A stretch of 64,000 nt of DNA. Source: a virus. Below the pieces are notes generated by a model. The model worked only from the letters and a program-made list of their open reading frames with translations, did no database searches and was not told where the DNA came from. Both the position numbers and the translations under genes were made by a program. Shown piece by piece: positions 7,691-15,267 of this stretch. The DNA is taken from the IMG/VR virus record IMGVR_UViG_3300033145_003080, positions 62,001 to 126,000 of that record, one strand, 5' to 3'. Numbering within the stretch: position 1 is the stretch's first letter; each line of letters opens with the position of its first letter.

Positions 7691-7885
7691 ATGATTTCAG
7701 TATATAAAGTAAAAGGTAGAAAGTATTGTAGTCATTGTAATGAGCCTGCGGTAATTGAGATAATGATCGAAAATGAAAAGGTTATTCAAAATGAAGCAGG
7801 ACCATGTTTCTGTGTAAAATGCAAAACCATATTAGAAGAGTGTCTCAAGCACAAGAAAATGACAACGAGACCAAATCGCGATTAG
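7691..7885 (+). CDS. Small zinc-ribbon-like protein
   Basis: A 64-residue protein with two Cys pairs: YCSHC (about 12-16) and CFCVKC (about 39-44), spaced like a treble-clef or zinc-ribbon fold. GAGGATC lies before the ATG. It sits in the run of small genes between the lipoprotein and the AAA ATPase. No specific family recognised. Confidence 0.6.
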   Translation: MISVYKVKGRKYCSHCNEPAVIEIMIENEKVIQNEAGPCFCVKCKTILEECLKHKKMTTRPNRD

Positions 7886-7924
7886 CCATTATGGCAATGA
7901 ATTATTTAAACCGAAGGAGTTGGA

Positions 7925-8353
7925 ATGAATGAAGAAAATGAAAATAGAGCACCTGATGAGCAGCCAGAAGAAATGCCTGATATATTAAAAAGCTTGTTTG
8001 GTAGTCTTATTAATAGTGGCAAGATGATTCCTATTCCGCTTAGTGCTCTCAATCCATCCACTCGTGAAAGTATATGCAGATCCTGTCCGCAACAGCAGAC
8101 AGAAGATATTGCGGAGCTTGACATGAACGAGATGGATGAATTGCGTTCTGTTGAAGCAGAAGAGGATCGTATCAATGTGGTAGTTGATAATTTAAAACTC
8201 GACATGGAACTTGTGAAAACTCGCAGGAGCATGTTGCATCTTAAATTGGAGAAAAAGCATAAACAGGTTGGTGACCAACGTCTCGCAATCCAAGAAGGTA
8301 AATTTGTAAGGAGGTTTTGTGGCAAACCGCCAAACGAAAACTGTGACAGGTAG
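7925..8353 (+). CDS. Helical protein, unknown function
   Basis: A 142-residue acidic protein. A Pro-rich N-terminal part contains CRSCPQQQ (about 51-58) and is followed by a long charged helix (about 60-125) with heptad-like spacing, probably a coiled coil. GAAGGAG lies before the ATG. The last 35 bases overlap the next gene, which starts at a GTG with its own AGGAGG. Confidence 0.65.
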   Translation: MNEENENRAPDEQPEEMPDILKSLFGSLINSGKMIPIPLSALNPSTRESICRSCPQQQTEDIAELDMNEMDELRSVEAEEDRINVVVDNLKLDMELVKTRRSMLHLKLEKKHKQVGDQRLAIQEGKFVRRFCGKPPNENCDR

Positions 8354-8636
8354 AGACCTTCGGAATACTCTTGCGAAAGTGAGAGATGCATTTTTTGAAT
8401 CCGATGACGGTGAGCGATGTTGTGAAGGTACTGCTAAAGGGCAGTATCTTCGTAACAGGCTTGAGACGGCTTTTTTAGCTGGAGCTCGAACGCTGGAGGA
8501 AAAGGGGAAAGAGGCGATTGATATTTGTGATAAATTAACATGGCAGGTTGATATGGGCCAACTGTGTATGGCTGAAGCTATACTCGAAAAACATGCTAAA
8601 AAATGGAAAGAGGTGACAGGTAATGGGTCTAACTGA
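8319..8636 (+). CDS. Small helical protein, unknown function
   Basis: A 105-residue protein with a GTG start at 8319, chosen because AAGGAGG sits just upstream. The sequence is mostly amphipathic helix, with LRNTLAKVRDAFF and YLRNRLETAFLAGARTLEEK. No motif recognised. Both ends overlap their neighbours (35 bases upstream, 14 bases downstream). Confidence 0.6.
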   Translation: MANRQTKTVTGRDLRNTLAKVRDAFFESDDGERCCEGTAKGQYLRNRLETAFLAGARTLEEKGKEAIDICDKLTWQVDMGQLCMAEAILEKHAKKWKEVTGNGSN

Positions 8637-9063
8637 ATTACACAATCTTGTAAAGCGCTGGCGAAAACGTCGGGAAAAGCTTCGTAAAAGTAGTAAGGCT
8701 TTTGCAAAAAACAAAACCAAAGCCAACGAATATCATTCCAATATTGAGTATGGAAGATTTATGGAGATAGAGAAGTGTGCATCAGAGCTGATCAGGGTAT
8801 TGAACAGAATGGTTAAGGATGGTATGGTACATAAAGGAACAGCACAGCACAGTAAGGAACAGCTGCCTAAATATGCCAACCGCTGTCTGTTGTATTGTCA
8901 ATCATACAAAGAATATTACCATGATGGGGATAAGATCACTCCATCGTATTGTATACGGTTGAAAAGAAGCATTTTGTCTGAACATAATAACCTTGTGCAT
9001 CCCGAAGACTGTCCTGTAAATAATATAAGGATACTAGCCGGTTTGAAGGAGATAAAATCATAA
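8623..9063 (+). CDS. Basic helical protein, unknown function
   Basis: A 146-residue protein with a strongly basic N-terminal helix (KRWRKRREKLRKSSKAF, about 11-27) that could bind nucleic acid, then mixed helices with several Tyr and Cys. Its ATG lies inside the 3' end of the preceding gene, with AAAGAGGTGA upstream, and its stop overlaps the next ATG (TAATG). No family recognised. Confidence 0.65.
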   Translation: MGLTELHNLVKRWRKRREKLRKSSKAFAKNKTKANEYHSNIEYGRFMEIEKCASELIRVLNRMVKDGMVHKGTAQHSKEQLPKYANRCLLYCQSYKEYYHDGDKITPSYCIRLKRSILSEHNNLVHPEDCPVNNIRILAGLKEIKS

Positions 9064-9500
9064 TGTCTTCCACAAAGGACAATTTAATTAAACTGGCAGC
9101 AGAAATACTCACCAGTCAAAAAAGAATATCTGTAGACCCTGATGATTGGAATATTCCAAAATCAGTTCCGCAATATTTTATGAGAATCCTTTTTCGAAGG
9201 ATAGCTGCTCTTGACAAAGCGCTTGTAGATTGGGCAGTTGAAATACGGAAGATTGCTGATGGAAAAGAGTCATTATCAATTCAGGGAATAAAAGAGTTGA
9301 TAGAATACGCTCAGAGTATTATTATACTCCCCAGGTCGGAGTTGCTGGCTCTTACCAAGTTCAATTGTGACCATGTAATATTCAGTGGCAATGAAGAGAT
9401 GCATTGTGATAAGAATGAGAATGATTTAAAACGTGGTGCTTGCTGTAATTCATGCTGGGTCCGGCGATGGGCCAAACAGAAATTAAAAATAAAGGATTAA
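9063..9500 (+). CDS. Protein with C-terminal Cys cluster, unknown function
   Basis: A 145-residue protein, helical for the first 110 residues. A C-terminal segment (about 107-135) contains FNCDHVIFSG, MHCDK and GACCNSCW, enough Cys/His for a structural zinc. It ends with a Lys-rich tail. TAATG overlap with the upstream gene. Function unknown. Confidence 0.65.
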   Translation: MSSTKDNLIKLAAEILTSQKRISVDPDDWNIPKSVPQYFMRILFRRIAALDKALVDWAVEIRKIADGKESLSIQGIKELIEYAQSIIILPRSELLALTKFNCDHVIFSGNEEMHCDKNENDLKRGACCNSCWVRRWAKQKLKIKD

Positions 9501-9511
9501 GGAGAATTGTA

Positions 9512-9700
9512 ATGATATACAGAATTGTAAAATGCGATATTGTTGAAGAAAAAGGTGAGCAGATAGCAGTGATAAGGGTAGAAAACGTAAACAGCCCTAA
9601 TTGGTTTGTTGAATTAAAAATATCAGCAAGTGAAGTGGTAAATCTTGTCGATCAAAAGTTTTTGGACAAAATTGCTAACAAACCACTAATACCAGCCTAA
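9512..9700 (+). CDS. Small protein, unknown function
   Basis: A 62-residue protein MIYRIVKCDIVEEKGEQ..., mainly beta-strand-like. The start at 9512 follows AAGGAGAATTGTA and is preferred to an in-frame ATG at 9452, which lies inside the preceding gene. No family recognised. Confidence 0.6.
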   Translation: MIYRIVKCDIVEEKGEQIAVIRVENVNSPNWFVELKISASEVVNLVDQKFLDKIANKPLIPA

Positions 9701-9709
9701 AGGATTAAC

Positions 9710-9943
9710 ATGCCTGACAATGCTGTAAGATGCAACAAGTGCGGAGTTGTATTAATTGATCCTCGAAAGAGGAAGATACGAAGTTGTTCTCATTATCCAG
9801 TTACAATGGAAAGAGATGAGCTCGGCACATATGTAATTAAGATCGGTACAAAGAATTCTGAGAACGCCTACACTTCTATTTCTGTAGACGGTTTTAATGA
9901 TTGCTTTAGAGCGGCATTGGATTGGGGTAAGAAAAATAATTAA
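9710..9943 (+). CDS. Small zinc-finger-like protein
   Basis: A 77-residue protein beginning MPDNAVRCNKCGVVLIDP, with further Cys/His (RSCSH) about twenty residues on; these four ligands may bind zinc. The second half contains AYTSISVDGFNDCFRAALDW. AAAGGAT precedes the ATG. Function unknown. Confidence 0.65.
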   Translation: MPDNAVRCNKCGVVLIDPRKRKIRSCSHYPVTMERDELGTYVIKIGTKNSENAYTSISVDGFNDCFRAALDWGKKNN

Positions 9944-9987
9944 ATGATAATAAATCTTATTAATATATGGCGAAAGGATAATGATTG

Positions 9988-11148
9988 ATGTTAAAAAGTG
10001 TATGGCTTTGGGCTACAGGATCATTGATGTCTGTATTTTTACTTATCAGATCAATGGTCCTTTATACTATACGGATACGAGGTCATCGTGCGAGCGTATT
10101 GTTTGACATGGTGAGACAAGAAGGTAGATTCTTCAAAATAAAGGAAGAATTTTGTGATGATGCTATTCCAAAAGAATTCAGGGCCATCGGATTTTTAAAG
10201 GGAATAATGTTCTATATTGATATTACAGAACGCATGCTTCAGGCAGGGTTCGCCGGTACCGACAGTATAATTAATGTCACTCTGGCCAGATGGAGAGTCA
10301 ATAAGTTTAAGAACATGATACTCACTCAGAAGATTATCAATACAGAAATCCCTATTTATATTATGCAGTCATGGGATGCTGAAAAAATTGGTGTAGTGAA
10401 AGCGCCGAAGATTTTTTATCCATCTGTGTATGGCGATGTGTACAATCAAATTGATCAATATATCCAAAATGTCATTAGTGGCCAAATGGATAAAACAGGA
10501 ACTATCCTACATGGCCCTCCCGGAAATGGCAAAAGCCTACTTGTTAAGCACTTCTCATGCAAATACAATCTTCCAATATACCTCCTATCATTAATGAGGG
10601 ATTTGGACAACCATTCTTTGATTAGAATGTTCGCTCGAGCAAAGGGGCCAGGTATTGTGTTGGTTGAAGATTTCGATACAACATATGAGGGCAGAAAATG
10701 CCTGATAGAAGAAGCAAAGTTCACGTTCGATACTTTACTTAATGTAATTGATGGTGCTTATTCAAATAATGAAAAGCTGATTTATTTCATGACGGCAAAC
10801 CACATTGATAGGATTGATTTTGCATTAAAATGCCGACCATCTCGTTTCCGAGTTGTCGTTGAGGTGCAGAATCCCAGTCAAGATGTTTGTGGTAAAATAT
10901 TGGAGAAGTATCAGAATAATGTGCATAAGACCAGTATTGTTGAGGGTGGGTATACAATGGATATTGTTATGTTTGCTAAAGAAATGCTTGACCATGGCCA
11001 CTCATTCTCTGATGTATGCAATAAGTTCATTCCTCAGTTTCAGGAAAGTAGTGAAGGGATAAGGAAAGATGCCGTTGAACAGCTTAGAAAGAAGAACGAA
11101 AAGCCTTCTGAGCCTCAAGCAGCAGTACCTGCGGTTACTGCATCATGA
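9988..11148 (+). CDS. Bcs1-like membrane-anchored AAA ATPase
   Basis: A 386-residue protein. Seen: N-terminal transmembrane helix (about 5-25), a 140-residue linking domain, then an AAA module with Walker A GPPGNGKS (about 176-183), Walker B IVLVEDFDT (about 223-231), LLNVIDGAYS and sensor-1 YFMTANH, followed by an FALKCRPSRF segment. The Bcs1 family has this membrane helix - middle domain - AAA order and the LLNxxDG...TTNH pattern. Members are protein translocases or remodelling ATPases; phage homologues are known but their role is not. The ATG at 9988 is preferred to the TTG three bases earlier. The gene overlaps the next by ATGA. Confidence 0.85.
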   Translation: MLKSVWLWATGSLMSVFLLIRSMVLYTIRIRGHRASVLFDMVRQEGRFFKIKEEFCDDAIPKEFRAIGFLKGIMFYIDITERMLQAGFAGTDSIINVTLARWRVNKFKNMILTQKIINTEIPIYIMQSWDAEKIGVVKAPKIFYPSVYGDVYNQIDQYIQNVISGQMDKTGTILHGPPGNGKSLLVKHFSCKYNLPIYLLSLMRDLDNHSLIRMFARAKGPGIVLVEDFDTTYEGRKCLIEEAKFTFDTLLNVIDGAYSNNEKLIYFMTANHIDRIDFALKCRPSRFRVVVEVQNPSQDVCGKILEKYQNNVHKTSIVEGGYTMDIVMFAKEMLDHGHSFSDVCNKFIPQFQESSEGIRKDAVEQLRKKNEKPSEPQAAVPAVTAS

Positions 11149-11468
11149 AGGGAAAAATAAAGCAATTAAGAAAGAAGTATTTAGGTAAATTCTTTGTTCA
11201 TCATAATTCTGCCGGAAGTATTTCAATATGCCATGTGGTAAAGGTTTATTATTCTGCCGGCACATATTTTGTTCAGACAAAAGGGTTATATATGAATAAT
11301 GAATTTAATCAGAGAAAGGTTGGTACATCTGACAGCATATACCATCTTGAGGCTTTTGCTTTGAAGTTTAAAATATTGCGAGAAAGGGAGTGGGCCAACA
11401 AGATGGTTGATCAAGCTGTTGAGGATGTGAAATGTTTCTTAGACACAGAGACGGGCTATTGTCAATAA
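11145..11468 (+). CDS. Small protein, first of a tandem paralogous pair
   Basis: A 107-residue basic protein starting MKGKIKQLRKKYLGKFF. It aligns by eye with the product of 11499-11828: LR(K/R)K(Y/F)xxKFF at the N-terminus, a central Y-x-V...Y strand, a long acidic linker and a C-terminal FK-x-x-x-ReReWAnkM helix. Its ATG overlaps the AAA ATPase stop (ATGA), so the two are likely translationally coupled. No domain recognised. Confidence 0.65.
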   Translation: MKGKIKQLRKKYLGKFFVHHNSAGSISICHVVKVYYSAGTYFVQTKGLYMNNEFNQRKVGTSDSIYHLEAFALKFKILREREWANKMVDQAVEDVKCFLDTETGYCQ

Positions 11469-11479
11469 GGAGATCAGAT

Positions 11480-11533
11480 ATGGAAAAAAGAAAGATTAAT
11501 GAGTTGCGCGAGAGGTTTCAACACCGTGATTGA
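11480..11533 (+). CDS. Possible 17-residue leader peptide
   Basis: A 17-codon open frame (MEKRKINELRERFQHRD) with a strong AAGGAGATC at 11468-11476. It overlaps the start of the next, longer gene, whose own ATG (11499) has no ribosome-binding site. It resembles the first 17 residues of the upstream paralogue (MKGKIKQLRKKYLGKFF), so it may be a decayed N-terminus left by a frameshift that still loads ribosomes for the downstream frame. Confidence 0.4.
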   Translation: MEKRKINELRERFQHRD

Positions 11534-11828
11534 TTGTCTAAGAAGAAAGTTTGTTAACAAGTTCTTTTTTAGGAAAACGGGGTATAAAGCATATTCAGCA
11601 GCCTATGTAATAGCCATTATTTACGAGAAAAACGATTATGTGATTAAATGCATTACGATCGACGTTGATGATGAGTTTGAAGAGATCAAAATTGTAAAAA
11701 ATGTGACTATAGATATGAGTGTATTTATTGTCACCTTCAAAGAAAGAGGGAAGAAGTGGGCTGAAGGGTTTATGGAAAGCACTCTTGAGCAAATAAAGGA
11801 ATTCGGGAAAGGACAGATTGATGTTTAA
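11499..11828 (+). CDS. Small protein, second of the paralogous pair
   Basis: A 109-residue protein. The part from VIDCLRRKFVNKFF onward matches the preceding paralogue in length and pattern; the first ten residues do not. No Shine-Dalgarno precedes its ATG, so translation may rely on the overlapping leader frame at 11480-11533. Alternatively the original start was the ATG at 11480 and a small indel shifted the frame. Function unknown. Confidence 0.55.
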   Translation: MSCARGFNTVIDCLRRKFVNKFFFRKTGYKAYSAAYVIAIIYEKNDYVIKCITIDVDDEFEEIKIVKNVTIDMSVFIVTFKERGKKWAEGFMESTLEQIKEFGKGQIDV

Positions 11829-11967
11829 TTCTATTTTAGTAAGTATAGTTGGCCTTATTTTGGTAATAACACTAGCCTGTGTCGGCTTAGTGCTTATTAA
11901 AATAAACGAGACATTGGCCAAAATAGAAATTGCAATTAATAATCACAAAGGAGGTCCGGTACTATAA
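11821..11967 (+). CDS. Small single-span membrane protein
   Basis: A 48-residue protein: MFNSILVSIVGLILVITLAC opens one transmembrane helix (about 4-26), followed by a short charged tail. The ATG overlaps the upstream gene by eight bases and its TAA overlaps the ATG of the Toprim gene (TAATG). No family recognised. Confidence 0.6.
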   Translation: MFNSILVSIVGLILVITLACVGLVLIKINETLAKIEIAINNHKGGPVL

Positions 11968-14030
11968 TGGATTTAGGTCGTGATGTAGATTTGCATGAAT
12001 TTGCTGAATACATTAAAGACCTGTCGGGACAAATAGGATTTAAAGTCTCGGCGAGAGGATGGGCTTATTTATTGGAAACCAGACGGTTGGTAAATAAGGA
12101 CCAGTTCGACAGAGTAAACTCATTGATTAATCAGTGTAGAAAGAAAGGGCTTTTGCCCATTAATTTTGTTGCTGAAGACAGCGCAAGAATGTTTCAGGGT
12201 GTTGATGTACCAAGTAAAGTTGATGTCGTAACCGACCTTGGTGAATGGCTGAAATCAGCCAGCAATACCGCAGAGTATTATGATCTCGACTGGTGGGATG
12301 GTGAGGAGTACTACATACAAATGGTAGTGGAGAAGGTCGATTTGGTAACACTGTTTTCTCCCATATGCCGTGAATATCATATTCCCATTGCAAACTGTTT
12401 TGATGACAAAACAGAAATATTAACCGATAAAGGTTGGATTAAATTTGATGACATTGATTATACATACAATGCAGCATCAAAAGATGGAAATGGCGATCTG
12501 ATATATACACCAATATTGAATATAACAAAGCAAAAATATAATGGTGATATGTATCATATACAGAATAGGGGTACCGATCAATGTGTTACGCCAAATCACA
12601 ATTCGTATATAGCACGGCAAAGAAACAAGAAAGACTATGTAGTATTTGAATTATGTGACACAAAATCTGTTGTTCATTTACAAAATTTGAGATTTTCAAA
12701 GAAAATCAATTTTAATGGTCCTATTGTTGATAAATTTCATTTACCAATTCATAATAATTCAAATGGAAACAATACGATTAAAAAACATTTTAATATGAAT
12801 GATTGGTTAAAGTTTCTTGGTTATTATTTATCAGAAGGGAGTTGTTTAAAAAAAGATAGAAATCAATCATATATTGTTAGAATTTATCAGAAGAAATCTG
12901 TTCATCCAGGTGTGTATAATGATATTAAAAATTGTTGTAAATCTCTTGGTTATAATTTTTACGAAAATGATTGTTTTATTGAGATAAGCAATAAGCAATT
13001 GTATAACTATTTATCAATATTTGGCGATCATTGTTCAAAATTTATACCAAGGGAATTTCTTAATCTGCATAAAAAACAACTAAAGATATTATTAGATTCT
13101 CTTGTTGCTGGTGATGGGCATGTGAGGGGTAGTGATAGTATGTCGTATGCATCTACGTCTAAAGATCTTGCTGATGATGTTCAGGAGCTTGCATTAAAAG
13201 CAGGGTATTTTGCTTCGATGTCGACTAGGACAAAAGATGAGCTTAATAATAGTATTATAAATGGTAGAACTATTTCATATACTGGCAATCTGTATATAGT
13301 TAATATTTGCAAATCAAGAAATTATTTTCGTATAAATCATGGGAAAAAAGATTGGCAAAAAATTAATTATAATGGATACGTTCATTGTGTTGAGGTCGAA
13401 ACTGGTTTAGTATATGTAAGAAGGAATGGAAAACCGGTTTGGTCTGGCAACTCTAAAGGATGGAGTTCAATGTTACAGAGGGCAGAGTATGCCCGCAGGT
13501 TCGCACTTGCAGAAAGACAAGGGCTCAAATGTGTCTTACTTTACATGGGTGATCACGATCCTGATGGTTTACGGATTTCCGACTTTATCAGAAAGAATCT
13601 GGTTGATATCCAAGATGTTAAATGGTCAGATGGTCTTCCGGGGTATAAACCATACAAGTTAATAATTGAAAGGTTCGGATTGAACTTTGATTTTATCGAG
13701 CAAAACAATCTAACATGGATCGATAATTTAATTACCGGTTCAGGAAAGAATCTGGCGTCACCCAGTCACCGCAATTTCAATATGGAGTATGTTCAACAGT
13801 ATTTGAGTGAAATAGGTGAGCGCAAATGTGAAGCTAATGCTGTTGTGACAATGCCTGATTCAGCGAGGGATCTGATTAGGAAAACCATAGAGGGATATCT
13901 TGGTGAGGATGCACTTGATCGTTTTGAGGAAAGGCGTCAGGCTATCAGGGATGAACTTGATGCATATCTTGATAACTCTGGTGTTGGCGACAAGCTCGAT
14001 GGTATTATTGACGAAATAGACGAACGATAA
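11967..14030 (+). CDS. TopoVI-A/Spo11-like Toprim protein with intein
   Basis: A 687-residue precursor. Removing residues 144-495 (intein) leaves a 335-residue protein. Seen in the exteins: a helical N-terminal part with ARGWAYLLE, the segment VEKVDLVTLF...YHIPIAN|SKGWSS, and the Toprim core VLLYMGDHDPDGLRISDF (Asp residues about 528-533 of the precursor). The V-E-K-x-x-L...NSKGWSS plus GDhDPdG order is that of TopoVI A/Spo11-type Toprim domains, which bind Mg2+ at a DNA cleavage site. No catalytic Tyr domain could be assigned, so it may be a Toprim-only relative. The start forms TAATG with the upstream gene after AAAGGAGG. Splicing is required for function because the insertion splits the Toprim fold. 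Confidence 0.8.
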   Translation: MDLGRDVDLHEFAEYIKDLSGQIGFKVSARGWAYLLETRRLVNKDQFDRVNSLINQCRKKGLLPINFVAEDSARMFQGVDVPSKVDVVTDLGEWLKSASNTAEYYDLDWWDGEEYYIQMVVEKVDLVTLFSPICREYHIPIANCFDDKTEILTDKGWIKFDDIDYTYNAASKDGNGDLIYTPILNITKQKYNGDMYHIQNRGTDQCVTPNHNSYIARQRNKKDYVVFELCDTKSVVHLQNLRFSKKINFNGPIVDKFHLPIHNNSNGNNTIKKHFNMNDWLKFLGYYLSEGSCLKKDRNQSYIVRIYQKKSVHPGVYNDIKNCCKSLGYNFYENDCFIEISNKQLYNYLSIFGDHCSKFIPREFLNLHKKQLKILLDSLVAGDGHVRGSDSMSYASTSKDLADDVQELALKAGYFASMSTRTKDELNNSIINGRTISYTGNLYIVNICKSRNYFRINHGKKDWQKINYNGYVHCVEVETGLVYVRRNGKPVWSGNSKGWSSMLQRAEYARRFALAERQGLKCVLLYMGDHDPDGLRISDFIRKNLVDIQDVKWSDGLPGYKPYKLIIERFGLNFDFIEQNNLTWIDNLITGSGKNLASPSHRNFNMEYVQQYLSEIGERKCEANAVVTMPDSARDLIRKTIEGYLGEDALDRFEERRQAIRDELDAYLDNSGVGDKLDGIIDEIDER
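12396..13451 (+). mobile_element. Intein with LAGLIDADG homing endonuclease
   Basis: 352 residues inserted in frame. N-terminal splice block: Cys1 in CFDDKTEILTDKGWIKF. Block B: CVTPNHNSYIAR. DOD (LAGLIDADG) endonuclease motifs: FLGYYLSEGS and LLDSLVAGDGHV. C-terminal blocks: YVHCVEVETGLVYVRRNG and PVWSGN, with terminal Asn and Ser+1 in the C-extein. The residue before the last Asn is Gly, not the usual His, as in some other phage inteins. All parts needed for splicing and homing appear intact. It sits exactly in the conserved IAN|SKGWSS motif, typical of inteins in active-site sequences. Confidence 0.9.
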
Positions 14031-14047
14031 ACTTGTGAGGAGAGATT

Positions 14048-14266
14048 GTGCTGTTTACAAAAATTATTAAATCCAATAGGATAAAGAATGGCATGGAAGC
14101 GATCCATGCCCCGATTTCAACTGCAAGGAACTACCCGGGCATCGTATATGGTGTCTGGGCGGAACCTGGCAGCCATGTAGAGTGGTACAAAACCTTTCTT
14201 CCTAATGGAAAATTTGCCATCACCGGATACAAGATACATTCCCCAATTAAAAACCTGGCTTGTTAA
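14048..14266 (+). CDS. Small protein, unknown function
   Basis: A 72-residue protein with a GTG start at 14048 behind TGAGGAGAG. It has aromatic-rich beta-like segments (YGVWAEPGSHVEWYKTFLPNG). No family recognised. It is the last gene of the main left plus-strand run before the promoter at 14283-14311. Confidence 0.6.
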   Translation: MLFTKIIKSNRIKNGMEAIHAPISTARNYPGIVYGVWAEPGSHVEWYKTFLPNGKFAITGYKIHSPIKNLAC

Positions 14267-14282
14267 AATTTTAACTATTTTA

Positions 14283-14311
14283 TTGATTATATATAGAAGG
14301 GGTGCTATAAT
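14283..14311 (+). promoter_or_regulatory. Sigma-70-type promoter
   Basis: TTGATT (14283-14288), a 17-base spacer, and TATAAT (14306-14311). Both hexamers are close to consensus and the spacer is ideal. Transcription would begin near 14318, giving a leader of about 95 bases to the gene at 14412 and ending at the hairpin at 14584-14617. The leader has no open frame with a usual start codon that I can support. Confidence 0.65.
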
Positions 14312-14411
14312 TATAGCGAACGAGAAGGTTATACCGTTTCAAGTTTTTCAGGCGCATATGATTGATACCTTTGCGTGATGAACTTGACTTTGCGTTCTAA
14401 GGGAGGCGAGA

Positions 14412-14585
14412 ATGGATAAGTCAAGAATGAAAAGATTCATGAGCGATCAGGCGGAAGAAATAAAGAAATATAAACGCAAAAGGGACAAGGAGGCTGGTAA
14501 AGACCTTGGTGATGTACCGATATATGAATGGATTGAAGGTCAAGGTGCAGAGTTCAGGAGAAAGTGGATAAAGCGTAATAGTTAA
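14412..14585 (+). CDS. Small basic protein in its own transcription unit
   Basis: A 57-residue basic protein MDKSRMKRFMSDQAEEIKKY... that ends EWIEGQGAEFRRKWIKRN(S). AAGGGAGGC precedes the ATG. It has its own promoter-like element (14283-14311) and a terminator that overlaps its stop codon, so it is likely a monocistronic message. The helical basic composition is compatible with nucleic-acid binding; no family recognised. Confidence 0.65.
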   Translation: MDKSRMKRFMSDQAEEIKKYKRKRDKEAGKDLGDVPIYEWIEGQGAEFRRKWIKRNS

Positions 14586-14617
14586 AAAAAAGAGGGTTGG
14601 GATTGCCTCTTTTTTTT
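14584..14617. terminator. Bidirectional terminator between converging genes
   Basis: Inverted repeat A8-GAGG ... CCTC-T8 around a ten-base loop. It ends with a T-run on both strands and separates the plus-strand gene ending at 14585 from the minus-strand gene ending at 14623. Confidence 0.85.
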
Positions 14618-14622
14618 AGCTA

Positions 14623-14949
14623 TTACTTCTCGCTGTCAACATAAGGCAGACCTGGCTTCTCATGAAATTCATACCATATTGATGGAACTATATTGCTATC
14701 TTTATCCTTTTTAATAGCAATGGCTTTCTCCATATACAAAATAGCGTTAGGTCCCATTGCACCCCTGCACGATTGTCCATCCTCAGAGTTTCTCAGTTTA
14801 TGAATATTAACCTGAACATCGGCGTTCTCTGCGCCAAACTCATGCTCCTGAATTTCAATTCCAATTGCATACTGCTGATTGTTGGCAGTTTTGATGTTTA
14901 GAGATAGCACCCTGTCGTCTTTTTCTATTAAAACAATATCTTTATGCAT
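14623..14949 (-). CDS. Unknown small protein
   Basis: A 108-residue protein, last gene of the middle minus-strand block. It reads as beta-rich (VLIEKDDRVLSLNIKTANNQ, AIGIEIQEHEFGAENADVQV) with a GPNAILYMEKAIAIKK segment. GGAGAC lies before the ATG. No family recognised. Confidence 0.65.
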   Translation of the reverse strand: MHKDIVLIEKDDRVLSLNIKTANNQQYAIGIEIQEHEFGAENADVQVNIHKLRNSEDGQSCRGAMGPNAILYMEKAIAIKKDKDSNIVPSIWYEFHEKPGLPYVDSEK

Positions 14950-14965
14950 ACCGTCTCCTATATAC

Positions 14966-15079
14966 CTACAGGTTCATATCATCATAAGCCCATTCATCTT
15001 CTGTGGGATATAGAACCACAGCAATAACGATCCCAATGATCGTTAGAATGAGTGTCAGGATCGCTATTCTTTTGAGCAA
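14966..15079 (-). CDS. 37-residue single-span membrane protein
   Basis: TTG start at 15079 with AAAGGAGGA correctly spaced. The product is one transmembrane helix (ILTLILTIIGIVIAVVLY) followed by an acidic tail PTEDEWAYDDMNL. It overlaps the upstream gene by 16 bases. It is too short for routine gene finders; the ribosome-binding site and clear membrane pattern support it. Confidence 0.6.
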   Translation of the reverse strand: MLKRIAILTLILTIIGIVIAVVLYPTEDEWAYDDMNL

Positions 15080-15267
15080 TTGGATCCTCCTTTCTTCCAT
15101 ATATCACGAAAAATATTATGATTTTTTAAAGCAATTAATATAATGGCGTAAAAAAAGAGACATATCCCCAGATACACAAAATCGCCCTTCATCGCATGTA
15201 AAACCGCCTTAATCAGCGTCAAACAAAACCCAAAAGCAAAAAGAGCAATCGCAATTATTGGTATCAT
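15064..15267 (-). CDS. Small two-span membrane protein
   Basis: A 67-residue protein with two hydrophobic helices (about 3-22 and 30-46) and a basic C-terminus ending KKGGSNCSKE. Its ATG overlaps the upstream DUF3850 stop region by four bases. The topology is compatible with a holin or other small phage membrane protein, but nothing specific identifies it. Confidence 0.6.
   Translation of the reverse strand: MIPIIAIALFAFGFCLTLIKAVLHAMKGDFVYLGICLFFYAIILIALKNHNIFRDIWKKGGSNCSKE

Noticed and set aside
7906-8707. Two overlapping minus-strand open frames (161 and 171 codons)
   Set aside because: Ser/Phe-rich antisense of helical charged genes; the plus-strand frames have good ribosome-binding sites and coupling.
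14312-14411. Open frame from about 14314 (ATAGCGAACGAG...) in the leader of the 14412 gene
   Set aside because: No ATG, GTG or TTG start, and it ends after about 22 codons.
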